Shown here: one piece after another, positions 42,182-50,469 of the stretch | Numbering within the stretch: position 1 is the first letter of the stretch | Layout of the letters: the number at the start of each line of letters is the position of its first letter | From: Streptomyces sp. NBC_00536 | Lineage (GTDB): Bacteria; Actinomycetota; Actinomycetes; Streptomycetales; Streptomycetaceae | Direction: 5' to 3' | DNA: 64,000 bases | NCBI RefSeq assembly: GCF_036346295.1 | Contig: NZ_CP107819.1 | Coordinates: forward strand, 124,001-188,000 | Position numbers and translations under genes: made by a program | The notes under the pieces: generated by a model | The model's input: only the letters and a program-made list of their open reading frames with translations | Database searches by the model: none | What the model was told of the DNA's origin: nothing

Positions 42182-43486
42182 ATGACGCAGGAGCATGCGG
42201 CACCGACCGGCGGCCCGGCGCTGCAGGACATCGTGTCGGCCGTGTCCAGGGGGGCGCCGGAGTTCCGCGCATGCCCGTATCCGGCCTACGCCGCCTTGCG
42301 CGAGCAGGATCCGGTGTGCCGGCTGACGCCTCCGCACGGGGTCGAGACCTATCTGATCACCCGCTACGACGACGCCCGGGACGCCCTGTCGGACCGGCGC
42401 TTCAGCAAGAACATGCGCGGGGCCATCGACACCTACCACGCGGTGTTCGGCAGTTTCTTCGACGCGTTGGACGACAACGTCCTCTTCTCGGACCCGCCGC
42501 GCCACACCCGGCTCCGCCGCGTGCTCAGGAGTGCCTTCACCCCGCGGCGGGTGGAGGCCATGCGGCCGAGGATCACGGAGATCACCGAGGGGCTCCTGAG
42601 GGAATGCCGCAAGCGCAACGCGGTCGACCTGATGTCCTCCCTGGCGTTCCCGCTGCCCATCGCGGTGCTGTGCGAGCTGATGGGCATCGAGGAACCGGAC
42701 CGGCCCGCGATCCTGGAGCAGTTCGGGGTGGTGACACGGTCCAGGTTCAACCCCGCGTTGAAGGCGGAACTGAAGGCGGCCGAGGACTGGCTGCAGAAGC
42801 GCTTGGGGCAGCTCGTCGCCGACACGCGCGCCAACCCGTCGGACTGCTTCCTCAGCGACCTCATCACCGCGGAGGAAGCTCTTGACGACGCGGATCTGAT
42901 CGCGTCGATGTGGGTTCTGTTCTTCGCCGGGCACAAGACCACCGCGTTCCAGATCGGGAACTCCGTCCTGGGCCTCCTCCACCACCACGACCAGTTGGAG
43001 AAGCTCCGCAGGGATCCGGCGCTGATCCCGGGTGCGGTCGAGGAACTCGTACGGTTCGACGGATCGGTGGAGACGTCGACGTTCCGGTACGCGGCCGAGG
43101 AGGCCGACATCCGGGGAACCGTGATCCCCAAGGGCGCTCTCGTCCAGATCGCGCTGTCCTCCGCCAACCGGGACCACGAGAAGTTCGAGTCCCCCGACGT
43201 CCTGGACGTGACGCGCGAGGGCATCCAGGGGACGCACCTGGGCTTCGGGCACGGAACGCACTACTGCCTGGGAGCCCCGCTGGCCCGGCTCGAACTCGAA
43301 ATCGCGCTCGCGTGCCTGCTGCGGGAGTTCCCCGAGATGGAGCTGGCCGAGGAGGAGGAGAGCGGCGGCGCGTGGCTGAAGGGTCCCTTCGCGGCGTTCC
43401 GGGGGCTGGAGCGGCTCCGTGTCGTCCTGGAGCCTTCGCGGCCGGCCGGTGATCCGGCCCCGGCGCCGAAGGTCTCCGTCAAGTAG
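42182..43486 (+). CDS. Cytochrome P450
   Basis: A 434-residue bacterial class I P450. The heme loop is F-G-H-G-T-H-Y-C-L-G with Cys362; the K-helix motif is Glu288-Leu-Val-Arg291. The I-helix reads FFAGHKTTAF: the acidic residue of the usual A-G-x-D/E-T-T is Lys252, so proton delivery is unusual. A clear ribosome site (GGAGGACACGG) precedes the ATG. It is followed 26 nt later by an amidohydrolase gene, suggesting a two-step tailoring or degradation unit for an aromatic or decarboxylatable compound. Confidence 0.88.
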   Translation: MTQEHAAPTGGPALQDIVSAVSRGAPEFRACPYPAYAALREQDPVCRLTPPHGVETYLITRYDDARDALSDRRFSKNMRGAIDTYHAVFGSFFDALDDNVLFSDPPRHTRLRRVLRSAFTPRRVEAMRPRITEITEGLLRECRKRNAVDLMSSLAFPLPIAVLCELMGIEEPDRPAILEQFGVVTRSRFNPALKAELKAAEDWLQKRLGQLVADTRANPSDCFLSDLITAEEALDDADLIASMWVLFFAGHKTTAFQIGNSVLGLLHHHDQLEKLRRDPALIPGAVEELVRFDGSVETSTFRYAAEEADIRGTVIPKGALVQIALSSANRDHEKFESPDVLDVTREGIQGTHLGFGHGTHYCLGAPLARLELEIALACLLREFPEMELAEEEESGGAWLKGPFAAFRGLERLRVVLEPSRPAGDPAPAPKVSVK

Positions 43487-43512
43487 CCGAACCCGATGGG
43501 TGGTGGTGTGGC

Positions 43513-44613
43513 ATGCCGAATTCCGGGAGCGGGAGCACGTCCGGCCTGAACTTCGAGGAACGATCCGCGCGAGGGGTGGCGGCCCCCGCCGGGGGCGCGG
43601 GTGAACACGCGGGTGCGGAACGGGGCGACGCGACGGCCGACCCGCACCATGACCACGCGTCCCGGCCGAAGATCGACATGCACCACCACTTCTGCGCGCC
43701 GGAATGGCGCGAGTGGGCGGCGCAGCACGGCTTGATCGATCCGGCGCAGTTGCCCCGATGGGCGCACCGCCGCACCGAGGACGCGGTCCGGTTCATGGAT
43801 CACGCGGGGATCGAGACGGCCGTGCTGAAGCCGATGCTGCCGGCGCGCTACCGCTCGTCCGCGCAGTTGCGCGAGGCCATCAGCATCACCCTGCGTTCGA
43901 TGATGCACGTGGCGCAGGAGTATCCGGCGAGGTTCTCGTTCTACGTCCCGCTGTTCCTGGACGACCTCGAAGCATCCTCGTGGGCGGTCCGCCGCGGGCT
44001 CGGGCAGCTCGGCGCCGTCGGGGTGAACGTGACGGCGAACTACGGGGGCGTGTACCTCGGAGATCCCGTCTACGACCGGATCTTCGCCGAGCTGAACGAC
44101 CACGCGGCCGTGGTGGACACCCACCCGCACCATCTCCCGGGTGGCAGGCCCGGGGCGATGACGGTACCGGGCATCCCGAACTTCATGTGCGACTTCCTGC
44201 TCGACACCACTCGGGCCGCCGTCAACATGATCAGCCAGAGAACCCTGGACCGCTTCCCCGACATCTCCGTCATCCTGCCGCACGCCGGCGGGTTCCTGCC
44301 CTACATCGCCCCTCGCCTGGAGGCCCTCGGACGGTTCTGTGACCCGCCGGTGGATGCCGGCGCGGTCCGCAGCCACCTGCGGCGCTTCTTCTACGACACG
44401 GCGGGGCCCATGGCGCCCGCCGCGACGCTGCTCGCCCACGTGCCCGCCGACCACATCCTCTTCGGCACCGACTGGCCGGCCGCGCCCGCGGACACGGTCA
44501 TGGACCTGGCGCTCCCCGCTCTGGAGGCCGACCCGGCCTTCACTCCCGAGCAACTGGGAGGGATCTACCGCGAGAACGCCCTGCGGCTGATTCCGCAGTT
44601 GGCAACGGTCTGA
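43513..44613 (+). CDS. Amidohydrolase-family metal enzyme (ACMSD-like)
   Basis: A 366-residue TIM-barrel metalloenzyme. After a disordered Ala/Gly/His-rich N-terminus (about 1-52) the metal motif is KIDMHHHFCAPE (HxH at about 56-58). Further ligand regions are VVDTHPHHLPGG, ILPHAGGF and LFGTDWPAAP. The pattern matches amidohydrolase_2 decarboxylases/hydrolases such as ACMSD or the 2,3-dihydroxybenzoate family. It is downstream of the P450 and probably co-transcribed with it. The product is unknown. Confidence 0.85.
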   Translation: MPNSGSGSTSGLNFEERSARGVAAPAGGAGEHAGAERGDATADPHHDHASRPKIDMHHHFCAPEWREWAAQHGLIDPAQLPRWAHRRTEDAVRFMDHAGIETAVLKPMLPARYRSSAQLREAISITLRSMMHVAQEYPARFSFYVPLFLDDLEASSWAVRRGLGQLGAVGVNVTANYGGVYLGDPVYDRIFAELNDHAAVVDTHPHHLPGGRPGAMTVPGIPNFMCDFLLDTTRAAVNMISQRTLDRFPDISVILPHAGGFLPYIAPRLEALGRFCDPPVDAGAVRSHLRRFFYDTAGPMAPAATLLAHVPADHILFGTDWPAAPADTVMDLALPALEADPAFTPEQLGGIYRENALRLIPQLATV

Positions 44614-44657
44614 CCCGGACGACTTCGCGACCGGTCCCTCCCCCGGACCTCGGCCGA

Positions 44658-44740
44658 CCCCCGTACCCCCGTACCCCCGTACCCCCGTACCGCAGCCAGG
44701 TGCGGGGGTACGGCGTGTACGGCTCGTACGAGTACGGGGG
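44658..44740. repeat. CCCCCGTA tandem repeats and terminator region
   Basis: Four perfect copies of the 8-mer CCCCCGTA (44658-44689) are followed by complementary GGGGGTACGG-type sequence (44703-44714 and 44733-44740), so the region can fold into a long GC-rich hairpin between convergent genes. It is a likely bidirectional terminator with slippage-prone repeats. Confidence 0.6.
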
Positions 44741-44756
44741 CGGGGCTACGGGCCGG

Positions 44757-46226
44757 TCACTCCGCCCCGCCGGGCGTGGGGCCGGGGACCGCCGTGGCCG
44801 GGCGGCCGGGGAGGAGGAGGGAGCCGAGGGCCGCGCAGGCCGTGAAGACGGCGGCGCAGAGGAAGGCGTGGCCGTAGTCGGCGGTGAGCGCCTGCACCCC
44901 GGGGCTGAGGTGGCCGCGAGCCGTGTGGGCGGCGATGGCGGCGAGGATCGCGAGGCCGAGGGCGCCGCCGACCTGGCGGGAGGTGTTGACCAGCCCGGAG
45001 ACCAGTCCCGCTTCGCGCCGGTCGATGCCGGCGGTGGCCGCGGCGGTGACGGGCAGCATGGACATTCCCAGGCCCAGGGCGCAGAACACGAAGGGCGCGG
45101 CCACATCGGTGGTGAACACGCCGCCAGGGGCGATGCGCGAGAGCCACAGGAAACCGAAGGTGCTGATGGCCATGCCGGTGACCAGCAGGGGGCGCGGGCC
45201 GGTGCGGCGGAGAAGGTGGGTGGAGGTCCTCGTACCGATGATGACGGCGAGGCAGCCGGGCAGGAACCACATGCCCGTCTTCAGGGCGCTGAAGCCGAGG
45301 ACCTGCTGGACGTAGAGGGACAGCAGGAACCACATCGCGAACATGGCGGAGCCGAGGGCGATCATGACCAGGTTGGCGATGGCCAGGGTGCGGCGGCGCA
45401 GGACGGCGAGAGGGACCAGTGGGGCGGCGACCTTGGACTCGATCACGGCGAAGGCGGCCAGGAGCAGGATGCCGAGCGTGAGGGCGCCCCAGACCTTCGG
45501 GGAGGCCCAGGGAGAGCTCTCGGTGGAGATGATCCCGTAGACCAGGGCGGTCAGGCCGACGGTGACCGACAGCGCGCCGGGCAGGTCGAGGCGGCGCAGC
45601 CCGCCGTGGCCACGGTGCGCGCCGGACACGTAGAGGAGTGCGGCGGCGAGGATCGCGATCCCGATGGGAACGTTGACGATGAAGACCCAGCGCCAGCCGG
45701 CGTACTGGGTCAGGAGCCCGCCGATCACCGCGCCGGTCGCGCCGCCGACGGCATTGACCGAACTCCAGGCGCCCATCGCGCGGGTACGGGCGCGGGGTTC
45801 GGTGAAGGTGGTCATGATCAGCGTCAGGGTGGCGGGGGCGAGGATCGCTCCCCCGATGCCCTGGACCGCCCGGGCCGTGATCAGGGTCGCGCCGTCGGCG
45901 GCGAGGCCGCAGGCGAGCGAGGCGGCGGTGAAGAGGCCGAGGCCGACCAGGAAGGTCCGGCGGGCGCCGACCAGGTCGGCGGCCCGGCCGCCCAGGAGCA
46001 GCAGCCCGGCGAAGCCGAGGGTGTACGCGCTGACGATCCACTGCTGCCCGGCCGGGCTCAGGCCGAGGGAGGCCTTCATGTCCGGGAGGGCGACGTTCAC
46101 GATCGAGACGTCCAGCACGACCATGAACTGGGCGGCGCAGGCGATCAGCAGGATCATCGCCGTCCACCCGCCGCGGCGGGTGGACGGCGCGGGTTCGGTG
46201 CTGACGGCGGGCGGAGCACTTGACAT
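44757..46226 (-). CDS. DHA2-family (EmrB/QacA) MFS drug exporter
   Basis: A 489-residue transporter with about 14 membrane helices. The family signatures are VVLDVSIVNVALPDMKASLG in helix 1, LLLLGGRAADLVGARRTFLVG (loop 2-3), AVQGIGGAILAPATLTLI, and GWRWVFIVNVPIGI. It exports drugs or metabolites by proton antiport. The ATG at 46226 is chosen: upstream sequence is basic and lies in the divergent promoter region. A 19-bp perfect palindrome (46347-46388) lies upstream. The neighbouring P450-amidohydrolase pair may make its substrate. Confidence 0.9.
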   Translation of the reverse strand: MSSAPPAVSTEPAPSTRRGGWTAMILLIACAAQFMVVLDVSIVNVALPDMKASLGLSPAGQQWIVSAYTLGFAGLLLLGGRAADLVGARRTFLVGLGLFTAASLACGLAADGATLITARAVQGIGGAILAPATLTLIMTTFTEPRARTRAMGAWSSVNAVGGATGAVIGGLLTQYAGWRWVFIVNVPIGIAILAAALLYVSGAHRGHGGLRRLDLPGALSVTVGLTALVYGIISTESSPWASPKVWGALTLGILLLAAFAVIESKVAAPLVPLAVLRRRTLAIANLVMIALGSAMFAMWFLLSLYVQQVLGFSALKTGMWFLPGCLAVIIGTRTSTHLLRRTGPRPLLVTGMAISTFGFLWLSRIAPGGVFTTDVAAPFVFCALGLGMSMLPVTAAATAGIDRREAGLVSGLVNTSRQVGGALGLAILAAIAAHTARGHLSPGVQALTADYGHAFLCAAVFTACAALGSLLLPGRPATAVPGPTPGGAE

Positions 46227-46346
46227 GTGGTTCCTCAGGGGCAGGGGAACGGGCTCGGGTCGGGACAAAGCCCACCGCATGTCTGCCCCCGCACAGGTCC
46301 GCCGTCACAGCCGCGCGGCAACCGGGTGACCTGCGGGTCGGTCGCA

Positions 46347-46388
46347 GGTCGTGGCTCTCTCCCCCGGACGGGGGAGAGAGCCACGACC
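46347..46388. repeat. Perfect 19-bp palindrome in divergent promoter region
   Basis: 46347-46365 and 46370-46388 are perfectly complementary with a 4-nt GGAC centre. It lies 121 nt upstream of the MFS start and 107 nt upstream of the membrane gene on the other strand. Such a long perfect dyad between divergent starts suggests an operator or cruciform rather than a terminator. Confidence 0.75.
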
Positions 46389-46494
46389 CGAGGGCCGACG
46401 CCGAGTCACGGCCGGGCGCCCGAGGATGGAGACGTCAGCAACTCCCGGGCTCCTCCGGTTCCCCGGGTCTCCCCCGAGCGAACGGACGACCACG

Positions 46495-47109
46495 ATGAGC
46501 GTGAGCGAGACACGGCCCGAGGCGGGTGTCACGGCCGGTGCCCCGACCGGCGTGGACGCCGAAGTGCGCACGCCGCAGGTGTCACGGGCGGTCCTGTGGG
46601 CCGCGCACGCGGTTCCGCTCTGCGCCCTGCCGTCGGGGCTGTGGCGCATCGCTCTCGTCTCGGGATGGCCCGACTGGTACGGGGGCCACGCATGGCTTCC
46701 GGGCGAGCGCCCCTACGTCGTTTCGCTCTCGCTGATCTCGGAATGCCTCGCGCTGCTCACCCTCGGGCTGGTCAGGCCGTGGGGCGAGCGGCTCCCCGGC
46801 TGGGTCCCGCTCGTCGGCGGCCGCGCGCTGCCGGTCCGCGCCGTCGTCGTGCCCGCCTCGGTGGGCGCCTTCCTCGCCACGGCGCTGTCCGCCTACGGCA
46901 CCCTCAACTACTTCTTCCACTTCGTCCCGCCGCTGAACGACACCGGCGAGGCGTTCCCCACGAGTGGACCGGGCGCCTGGGCGCTGTGGGCCTGCTACAT
47001 CCCGGTCCTGGCGTGGGGTCCGCTGCTCGCCGTGGTCACCCGTGCCTACCACCTGCGCCGGACGCGCGGTGTCAGCGGCGTCAGCGGCGTCAGCGGTGTT
47101 ATTCGATGA
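46495..47109 (+). CDS. Four-helix membrane protein, same family as 32994-34007
   Basis: A 204-residue membrane protein (helices at about 35-53, 75-92, 112-133 and 160-185). The loop L-G-L-V-R-P-W-G-E-R-L-P-G-W-V-P-L-V-G-G echoes the loop in the 337-residue protein at 32994. The C-terminus is a Val-Ser-Gly repeat encoded by GTCAGCGGC repeats. Its stop overlaps the end of the convergent ohr gene by 11 nt. Function unknown. Confidence 0.7.
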   Translation: MSVSETRPEAGVTAGAPTGVDAEVRTPQVSRAVLWAAHAVPLCALPSGLWRIALVSGWPDWYGGHAWLPGERPYVVSLSLISECLALLTLGLVRPWGERLPGWVPLVGGRALPVRAVVVPASVGAFLATALSAYGTLNYFFHFVPPLNDTGEAFPTSGPGAWALWACYIPVLAWGPLLAVVTRAYHLRRTRGVSGVSGVSGVIR

Positions 47110-47509
47110 CGAGCTCGACGGGGATGTTGCCGCGGGTGGCCTTCGAGTACGGGCAGACCTCGTGGGCCTGCTTGACCAGCAGGGCGCCCGTCTCGCCCGC
47201 GAGGGCTTCCGGAAGCTCGATGCGCAGGGTCACGGCCAAGCCGAAGCCCGTGGCGTCCTGCCCGATGGACGTCTCGGCGGTGACCGACACGTCGCTGGTG
47301 TCGACCTTGGCCTGGCGGCCGACCAGTCCGAGCGCGCTGGCGAAGCAGGCGGCGTAACCGGCCGCGAAGAGCTGCTCGGGATTGGTGCCCTGGCCGTTGC
47401 CGCCCAGCGCCGGGGGCATGGCGAGCGCCAGGTCGATCTGACCGTCGGAGCTGACAGCGCGGCCCTCTCGGCCGTTGGCGGTGGCGACAGCGGTGTACAG
47501 CGCGTCCAT
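47099..47509 (-). CDS. ohr: Organic hydroperoxide resistance protein Ohr
   Basis: A 136-residue peroxidase of the OsmC/Ohr family. The two catalytic Cys are present: AAGYAACFASAL (about 52-63) and EVCPYSKATRGN near the C-terminus. The Arg/Glu network residues are consistent with Ohr rather than OsmC. It reduces organic hydroperoxides using lipoylated partners. Its start faces the OhrR-like MarR gene, with the operator at 47599-47612 between them. Confidence 0.92.
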   Translation of the reverse strand: MDALYTAVATANGREGRAVSSDGQIDLALAMPPALGGNGQGTNPEQLFAAGYAACFASALGLVGRQAKVDTSDVSVTAETSIGQDATGFGLAVTLRIELPEALAGETGALLVKQAHEVCPYSKATRGNIPVELVIE

Positions 47510-47598
47510 CGGGGGGTCCTCTCGGAGGGGTGAACCGTTGCGGCCGGTGCCCGGCCGCGCTCCATAAATAAAGCACACAGTTGAATGTGACGCAACTA

Positions 47599-47612
47599 AG
47601 TTGTGCACAACT
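47599..47612. promoter_or_regulatory. OhrR operator candidate
   Basis: AGTTGTGCACAACT is a perfect 14-bp palindrome in the divergent ohr/ohrR promoter, flanked by related CAACT and TTGAATGT half-sites. It fits the TTG-CAA-type boxes bound by OhrR. Confidence 0.75.
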
Positions 47613-47649
47613 CAATCGCTTGCAAGTCTCTCCGGGTACACTGGGCACC

Positions 47650-48156
47650 ATGACCGAGCAGCAGAGCGACCCCCTCCACGACCAGGACTTCCTCCGCCTG
47701 GACGGGCAGATCTGCTTCGCGCTCAACGCCGCGAGCCGCGCCTTCGGCGGCCTCTATCGCGTCGTCCTCAAGGACCTCGGCCTGACCTATCCCCAGTACC
47801 TGGTGATGCTGGTGCTCTGGGAGCACGGCGAGATGCCGGTCAAGCAGCTCGGTCAGCACCTGCGCCTCGACTCGGGCACCCTGTCACCGCTGCTCAAGCG
47901 GCTTGAGGCGGCCGGCCTGATCCGCCGCGAGCGCAGCACCGAGGACGAACGCTCGGTGCACGCCGTCCTGACCGGGGAGGGCGCCGCACTGCGCGCCCGC
48001 GCGGTGGAGGTGCCCCGCCGGATCGCGCGGGCGACGGGGTTCGAACTGGAGGAGATCCGCGACCTCCAGACCCGCCTGAGCCGCCTGACGGAAGCCCTCG
48101 ACGCGGCCGCCGTCGGCGAGAGCGCCGTGGGCGGCGCCGACGCTCAGCAGGCCTGA
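47650..48156 (+). CDS. ohrR: OhrR-type MarR regulator
   Basis: A 168-residue peroxide-sensing repressor. The N-terminal reactive Cys is in QICFALNAASR, positioned as in OhrR (about residue 21). The winged helix is PVKQLGQHLRLDSGTLSPLLKRLEAAGLI with wing RSTEDERSVHAVLT. It probably represses ohr and itself; oxidation of the Cys by organic hydroperoxides releases DNA. The tail (AAAVGESAVGGADAQQA) is disordered. Confidence 0.9.
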   Translation: MTEQQSDPLHDQDFLRLDGQICFALNAASRAFGGLYRVVLKDLGLTYPQYLVMLVLWEHGEMPVKQLGQHLRLDSGTLSPLLKRLEAAGLIRRERSTEDERSVHAVLTGEGAALRARAVEVPRRIARATGFELEEIRDLQTRLSRLTEALDAAAVGESAVGGADAQQA

Positions 48157-48290
48157 CCCACCTCGGCGGCGGCCTTCAGGTCGCTCAGCCACGCTTCGAT
48201 TCCCCGGCGGAGGATGGCGGTCGCGGCGGGACCGTCCGCGTCGACCTGGGGGCGCCCACCGGAGCCTCGCGGACGCCCTCCACGAGACAA
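48144..48290 (-). pseudogene. Remnant of a minus-strand gene, possible TetR-type C-terminus
   Basis: Read on the minus strand, VDADGPAATAILRRGIEAWLSDLKAAAEVGQAC ends in a stop at 48144, here split as VDADGPAATAILRRG and IEAWLSDLKAAAEVG. The segment upstream (GDMTRCLVEGVREA) is in a different frame. Composition looks like a TetR effector-domain end, but there is no start and no DNA-binding part. Weak call; the 48157-48456 gap otherwise holds only this, a hexamer repeat, and a ribosome site. Confidence 0.3.
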
Positions 48291-48407
48291 CGGGTCATGT
48301 CACCGATCTGCGACAGCGTTGTCCTGGAACGAAGACACCGATGTCCCCTCGGACGGCAGTCCCCCATAGTGATCATGCGGCGCCGGAGCCCGACCGCTCC
48401 GACGGCG

Positions 48408-48434
48408 ACCACGACCACGACCACGACCACGACG
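48408..48434 (+). repeat. GACCAC hexamer tandem repeat
   Basis: Four copies of GACCAC plus GAC, 22 nt upstream of the lipoprotein ATG. It is a simple repeat and could influence promoter spacing. Confidence 0.6.
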
Positions 48435-48456
48435 CGCACCCAAGGGGACCCATCTC

Positions 48457-49113
48457 ATGTCTGGCAACCGCCGCAAGGCCTTCCTCGTCACCGCGGCCCT
48501 CATGGGCGCAGGGATGCTGATGACGGCATGCCAGGACACGAGCGCGGCGCCGGGCGCCGGCGCCGCGCAGGGCTCTTCGCCCGCCGGTTCTGCCTCCGGT
48601 CCGGCCGCCGGTTCGGCCACCCCGTCCGGTTCGCCGAAGCCGACCGCCAAGGCCTCCGGCGGCACGGACAAGGGGACCAAGGACGGGACGGGCGCCGGCG
48701 ACGGCAAGCCGGTCGGACAGGTCTGCGGCGCCAATGACATCGCCTGGAGCACCCGGTCCGAGAGCCAGGCCGGTGGATACATCCTGGTCATCGCGAAGGC
48801 GAAGCCCGGGATCACCTGCGTCCTGCCGGCCGCGCTGCCCACCGTGGCTTTCGGTTCGGACGGCACGCAGGCAGGTCCCGCGGAGCAGGCCGTCGGCAAG
48901 CAGATCACGCTGACCGGGAACACCACCGCCTACGCCGGGGTGAACCCGAAGAGCACCAAGGCGAACGGGGGCAAGGAACTGGAGAGCATCATCGTCGCCG
49001 TCGGCGACAACGACCCCAACCCGGTCTCCCTGCCGGTCCCCGCCATCACCGTCGACAAGCCGGTCGTCACCAACTGGCACACCGCCCCGAAGGACGCCGT
49101 CCCCTTCAAGTAA
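48457..49113 (+). CDS. DUF4232 lipoprotein
   Basis: A 218-residue secreted lipoprotein. The lipobox is L-M-T-A-C with the lipidated Cys at residue 25. A disordered Ala/Gly/Ser/Pro/Lys stretch (about 28-85) precedes a beta-sandwich domain (about 88-218) with Cys at VCGANDIAWS and ITCVLPA, characteristic of DUF4232. Function is unknown; it sits on the outer face of the membrane. Ribosome site AAGGGGA precedes the ATG. Confidence 0.85.
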   Translation: MSGNRRKAFLVTAALMGAGMLMTACQDTSAAPGAGAAQGSSPAGSASGPAAGSATPSGSPKPTAKASGGTDKGTKDGTGAGDGKPVGQVCGANDIAWSTRSESQAGGYILVIAKAKPGITCVLPAALPTVAFGSDGTQAGPAEQAVGKQITLTGNTTAYAGVNPKSTKANGGKELESIIVAVGDNDPNPVSLPVPAITVDKPVVTNWHTAPKDAVPFK

Positions 49114-49518
49114 CGGGCCCGGGTGCCGCGTTGGTACCGTACGTTCCCGCTCCCCCGGCGAGCCGGACCTGCGCGAGAGCAACGGCCGGAGGGGGCGCTC
49201 CGGTGTGCGTCCCCCTCCTCCCGCGCGCCGCTGCGCCGGGGGGCGCGGGGCTGCGCCGTGCGCGGGGCGCGCCACGCCCCACCTGCGACGGGGCGCAATG
49301 CGGGGGCGTGAAATCACCGAGGTGTGAACTCCGCGCGCCGTGGCGCCCGCGAGTCCGCCGGAGCAACTCGGTCCATTGACTCGTGTCCGGCGGGCTGACG
49401 TGCGGCGCAGCAGGTGCCACGATGATCCGGGCTTCAACAGTCTGCGGGTCCGGACGCGATGAGAGCGGCGCCAGCGCGTCACGGAGAGCAGCCCTACCCC
49501 ACGAAAGGGCGGACACTC
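49114..49518. other. Intergenic region, 405 nt
   Basis: No convincing gene. It holds GC-rich imperfect hairpins just after the lipoprotein gene, a partial dyad TCACCGAGGTGTGA near 49314-49327, and a TTGACT hexamer at 49376 that may be the -35 of the terpene operon promoter. Confidence 0.5.
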
Positions 49519-50469
49519 ATGCGCGTCACACCACTCGCGTCGTCCTTAGCCGGCGACCAGGGCTCGGCCGCCGACGATCCGGTGCGGCTCTACTACAGCC
49601 GCAAGACCGACGAGATCCTGCAGAAGTACGGTCCGGGCCCGCGCGTCCACTTCCACGTGGGTCTGTACCCGGACGGGCCCCCGGCTCCCGCCACCCTCGC
49701 GCAGAGCACCCTGAAGCAGCGGCTCGTCGACGCACAGGAACGCATAGTCGGGCACGCGGCCCGCTCGTGGGGCGCGTACGATTCCCCGCCCCGCCGGGTC
49801 CTGGACATAGGCTGCGGCCTGGGCGGCACCTCGCTCTACTGGGCGCAGGAGCACCGGTCTTCGGTCACCGGTCTCACCATCGCGGCGGAACACGTCCCCC
49901 TCGTCCGGCGTTTCGCCCGTCAGGCCGGGGTCGGGGACCGGGTGAGGCCCCTGCTGGCGGACGTACACGACCTGGACGACGTCCGCGCGTACGACGCCGC
50001 CTACGCCAACGAGAGCAGCGGATACACCGACCGGGCCCGTCTCTTCGAGGTCGTCGCCAGGGCGCTGGAACCCGGCGGATGGTTCGGGATCCAGGAACAC
50101 TTCCTGTGCGATACGGCGTACTCCGACTTCCTCGACGGCTACTACCGGACCCGGCTGGCCACGCGGAAGGACTACCTGGTCGCGGCCGAGGCGGCCGGAT
50201 TCGAGCTGGTGCAGGACGAGGACGTGACGGACTCGGTGGCGGAGTTCTGGGTGCAGTCCATGGCATGGAACACCGCCGAACTCGACCGTCTCCGGACGGG
50301 CGGGGACGTAGGCGGGGGCGGGAGCGTAGGCGGGGGCGGGGCGCCGGGCGCCTGGAGCACGGAACGGCTGGAACAGTCGACGATCGCGCACAGCAGGCTC
50401 TTCCGGCTCTGGCGTGACCACGCGGTGGAGACCCGGTTGCTGCGCTTCCGGATCGGGGGCGGCCGATGA
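49519..50469 (+). CDS. SAM-dependent methyltransferase of the terpene operon
   Basis: A 316-residue class I methyltransferase. SAM motif I is R-V-L-D-I-G-C-G-L-G-G (about 93-103), motif II VTGLTIAAEHV, motif IV EPGGWFGIQEHF. The N-terminal YYSRKTDEILQKYGPGPRVHFHVGLYPDG resembles sterol/prenyl-diphosphate C-methyltransferases such as those that add carbon to farnesyl diphosphate. A Gly-rich stretch (about 260-275) is encoded by a repeat. It overlaps the terpene cyclase start by ATGA, so it likely methylates the cyclase substrate or product, giving a non-canonical terpene. Confidence 0.8.
   Translation: MRVTPLASSLAGDQGSAADDPVRLYYSRKTDEILQKYGPGPRVHFHVGLYPDGPPAPATLAQSTLKQRLVDAQERIVGHAARSWGAYDSPPRRVLDIGCGLGGTSLYWAQEHRSSVTGLTIAAEHVPLVRRFARQAGVGDRVRPLLADVHDLDDVRAYDAAYANESSGYTDRARLFEVVARALEPGGWFGIQEHFLCDTAYSDFLDGYYRTRLATRKDYLVAAEAAGFELVQDEDVTDSVAEFWVQSMAWNTAELDRLRTGGDVGGGGSVGGGGAPGAWSTERLEQSTIAHSRLFRLWRDHAVETRLLRFRIGGGR

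Noticed and set aside
44658..44740. A promoter or gene in the repeat region after the amidohydrolase
   Set aside because: The sequence is self-complementary GC-rich repeats between convergent stops, best read as a terminator.
48408..48434. Short tandem repeats as a CRISPR array
   Set aside because: Units are only 6 bp with no spacers; the same holds for CCCCCGTA repeats at 44658 and the linker repeats at 24661.
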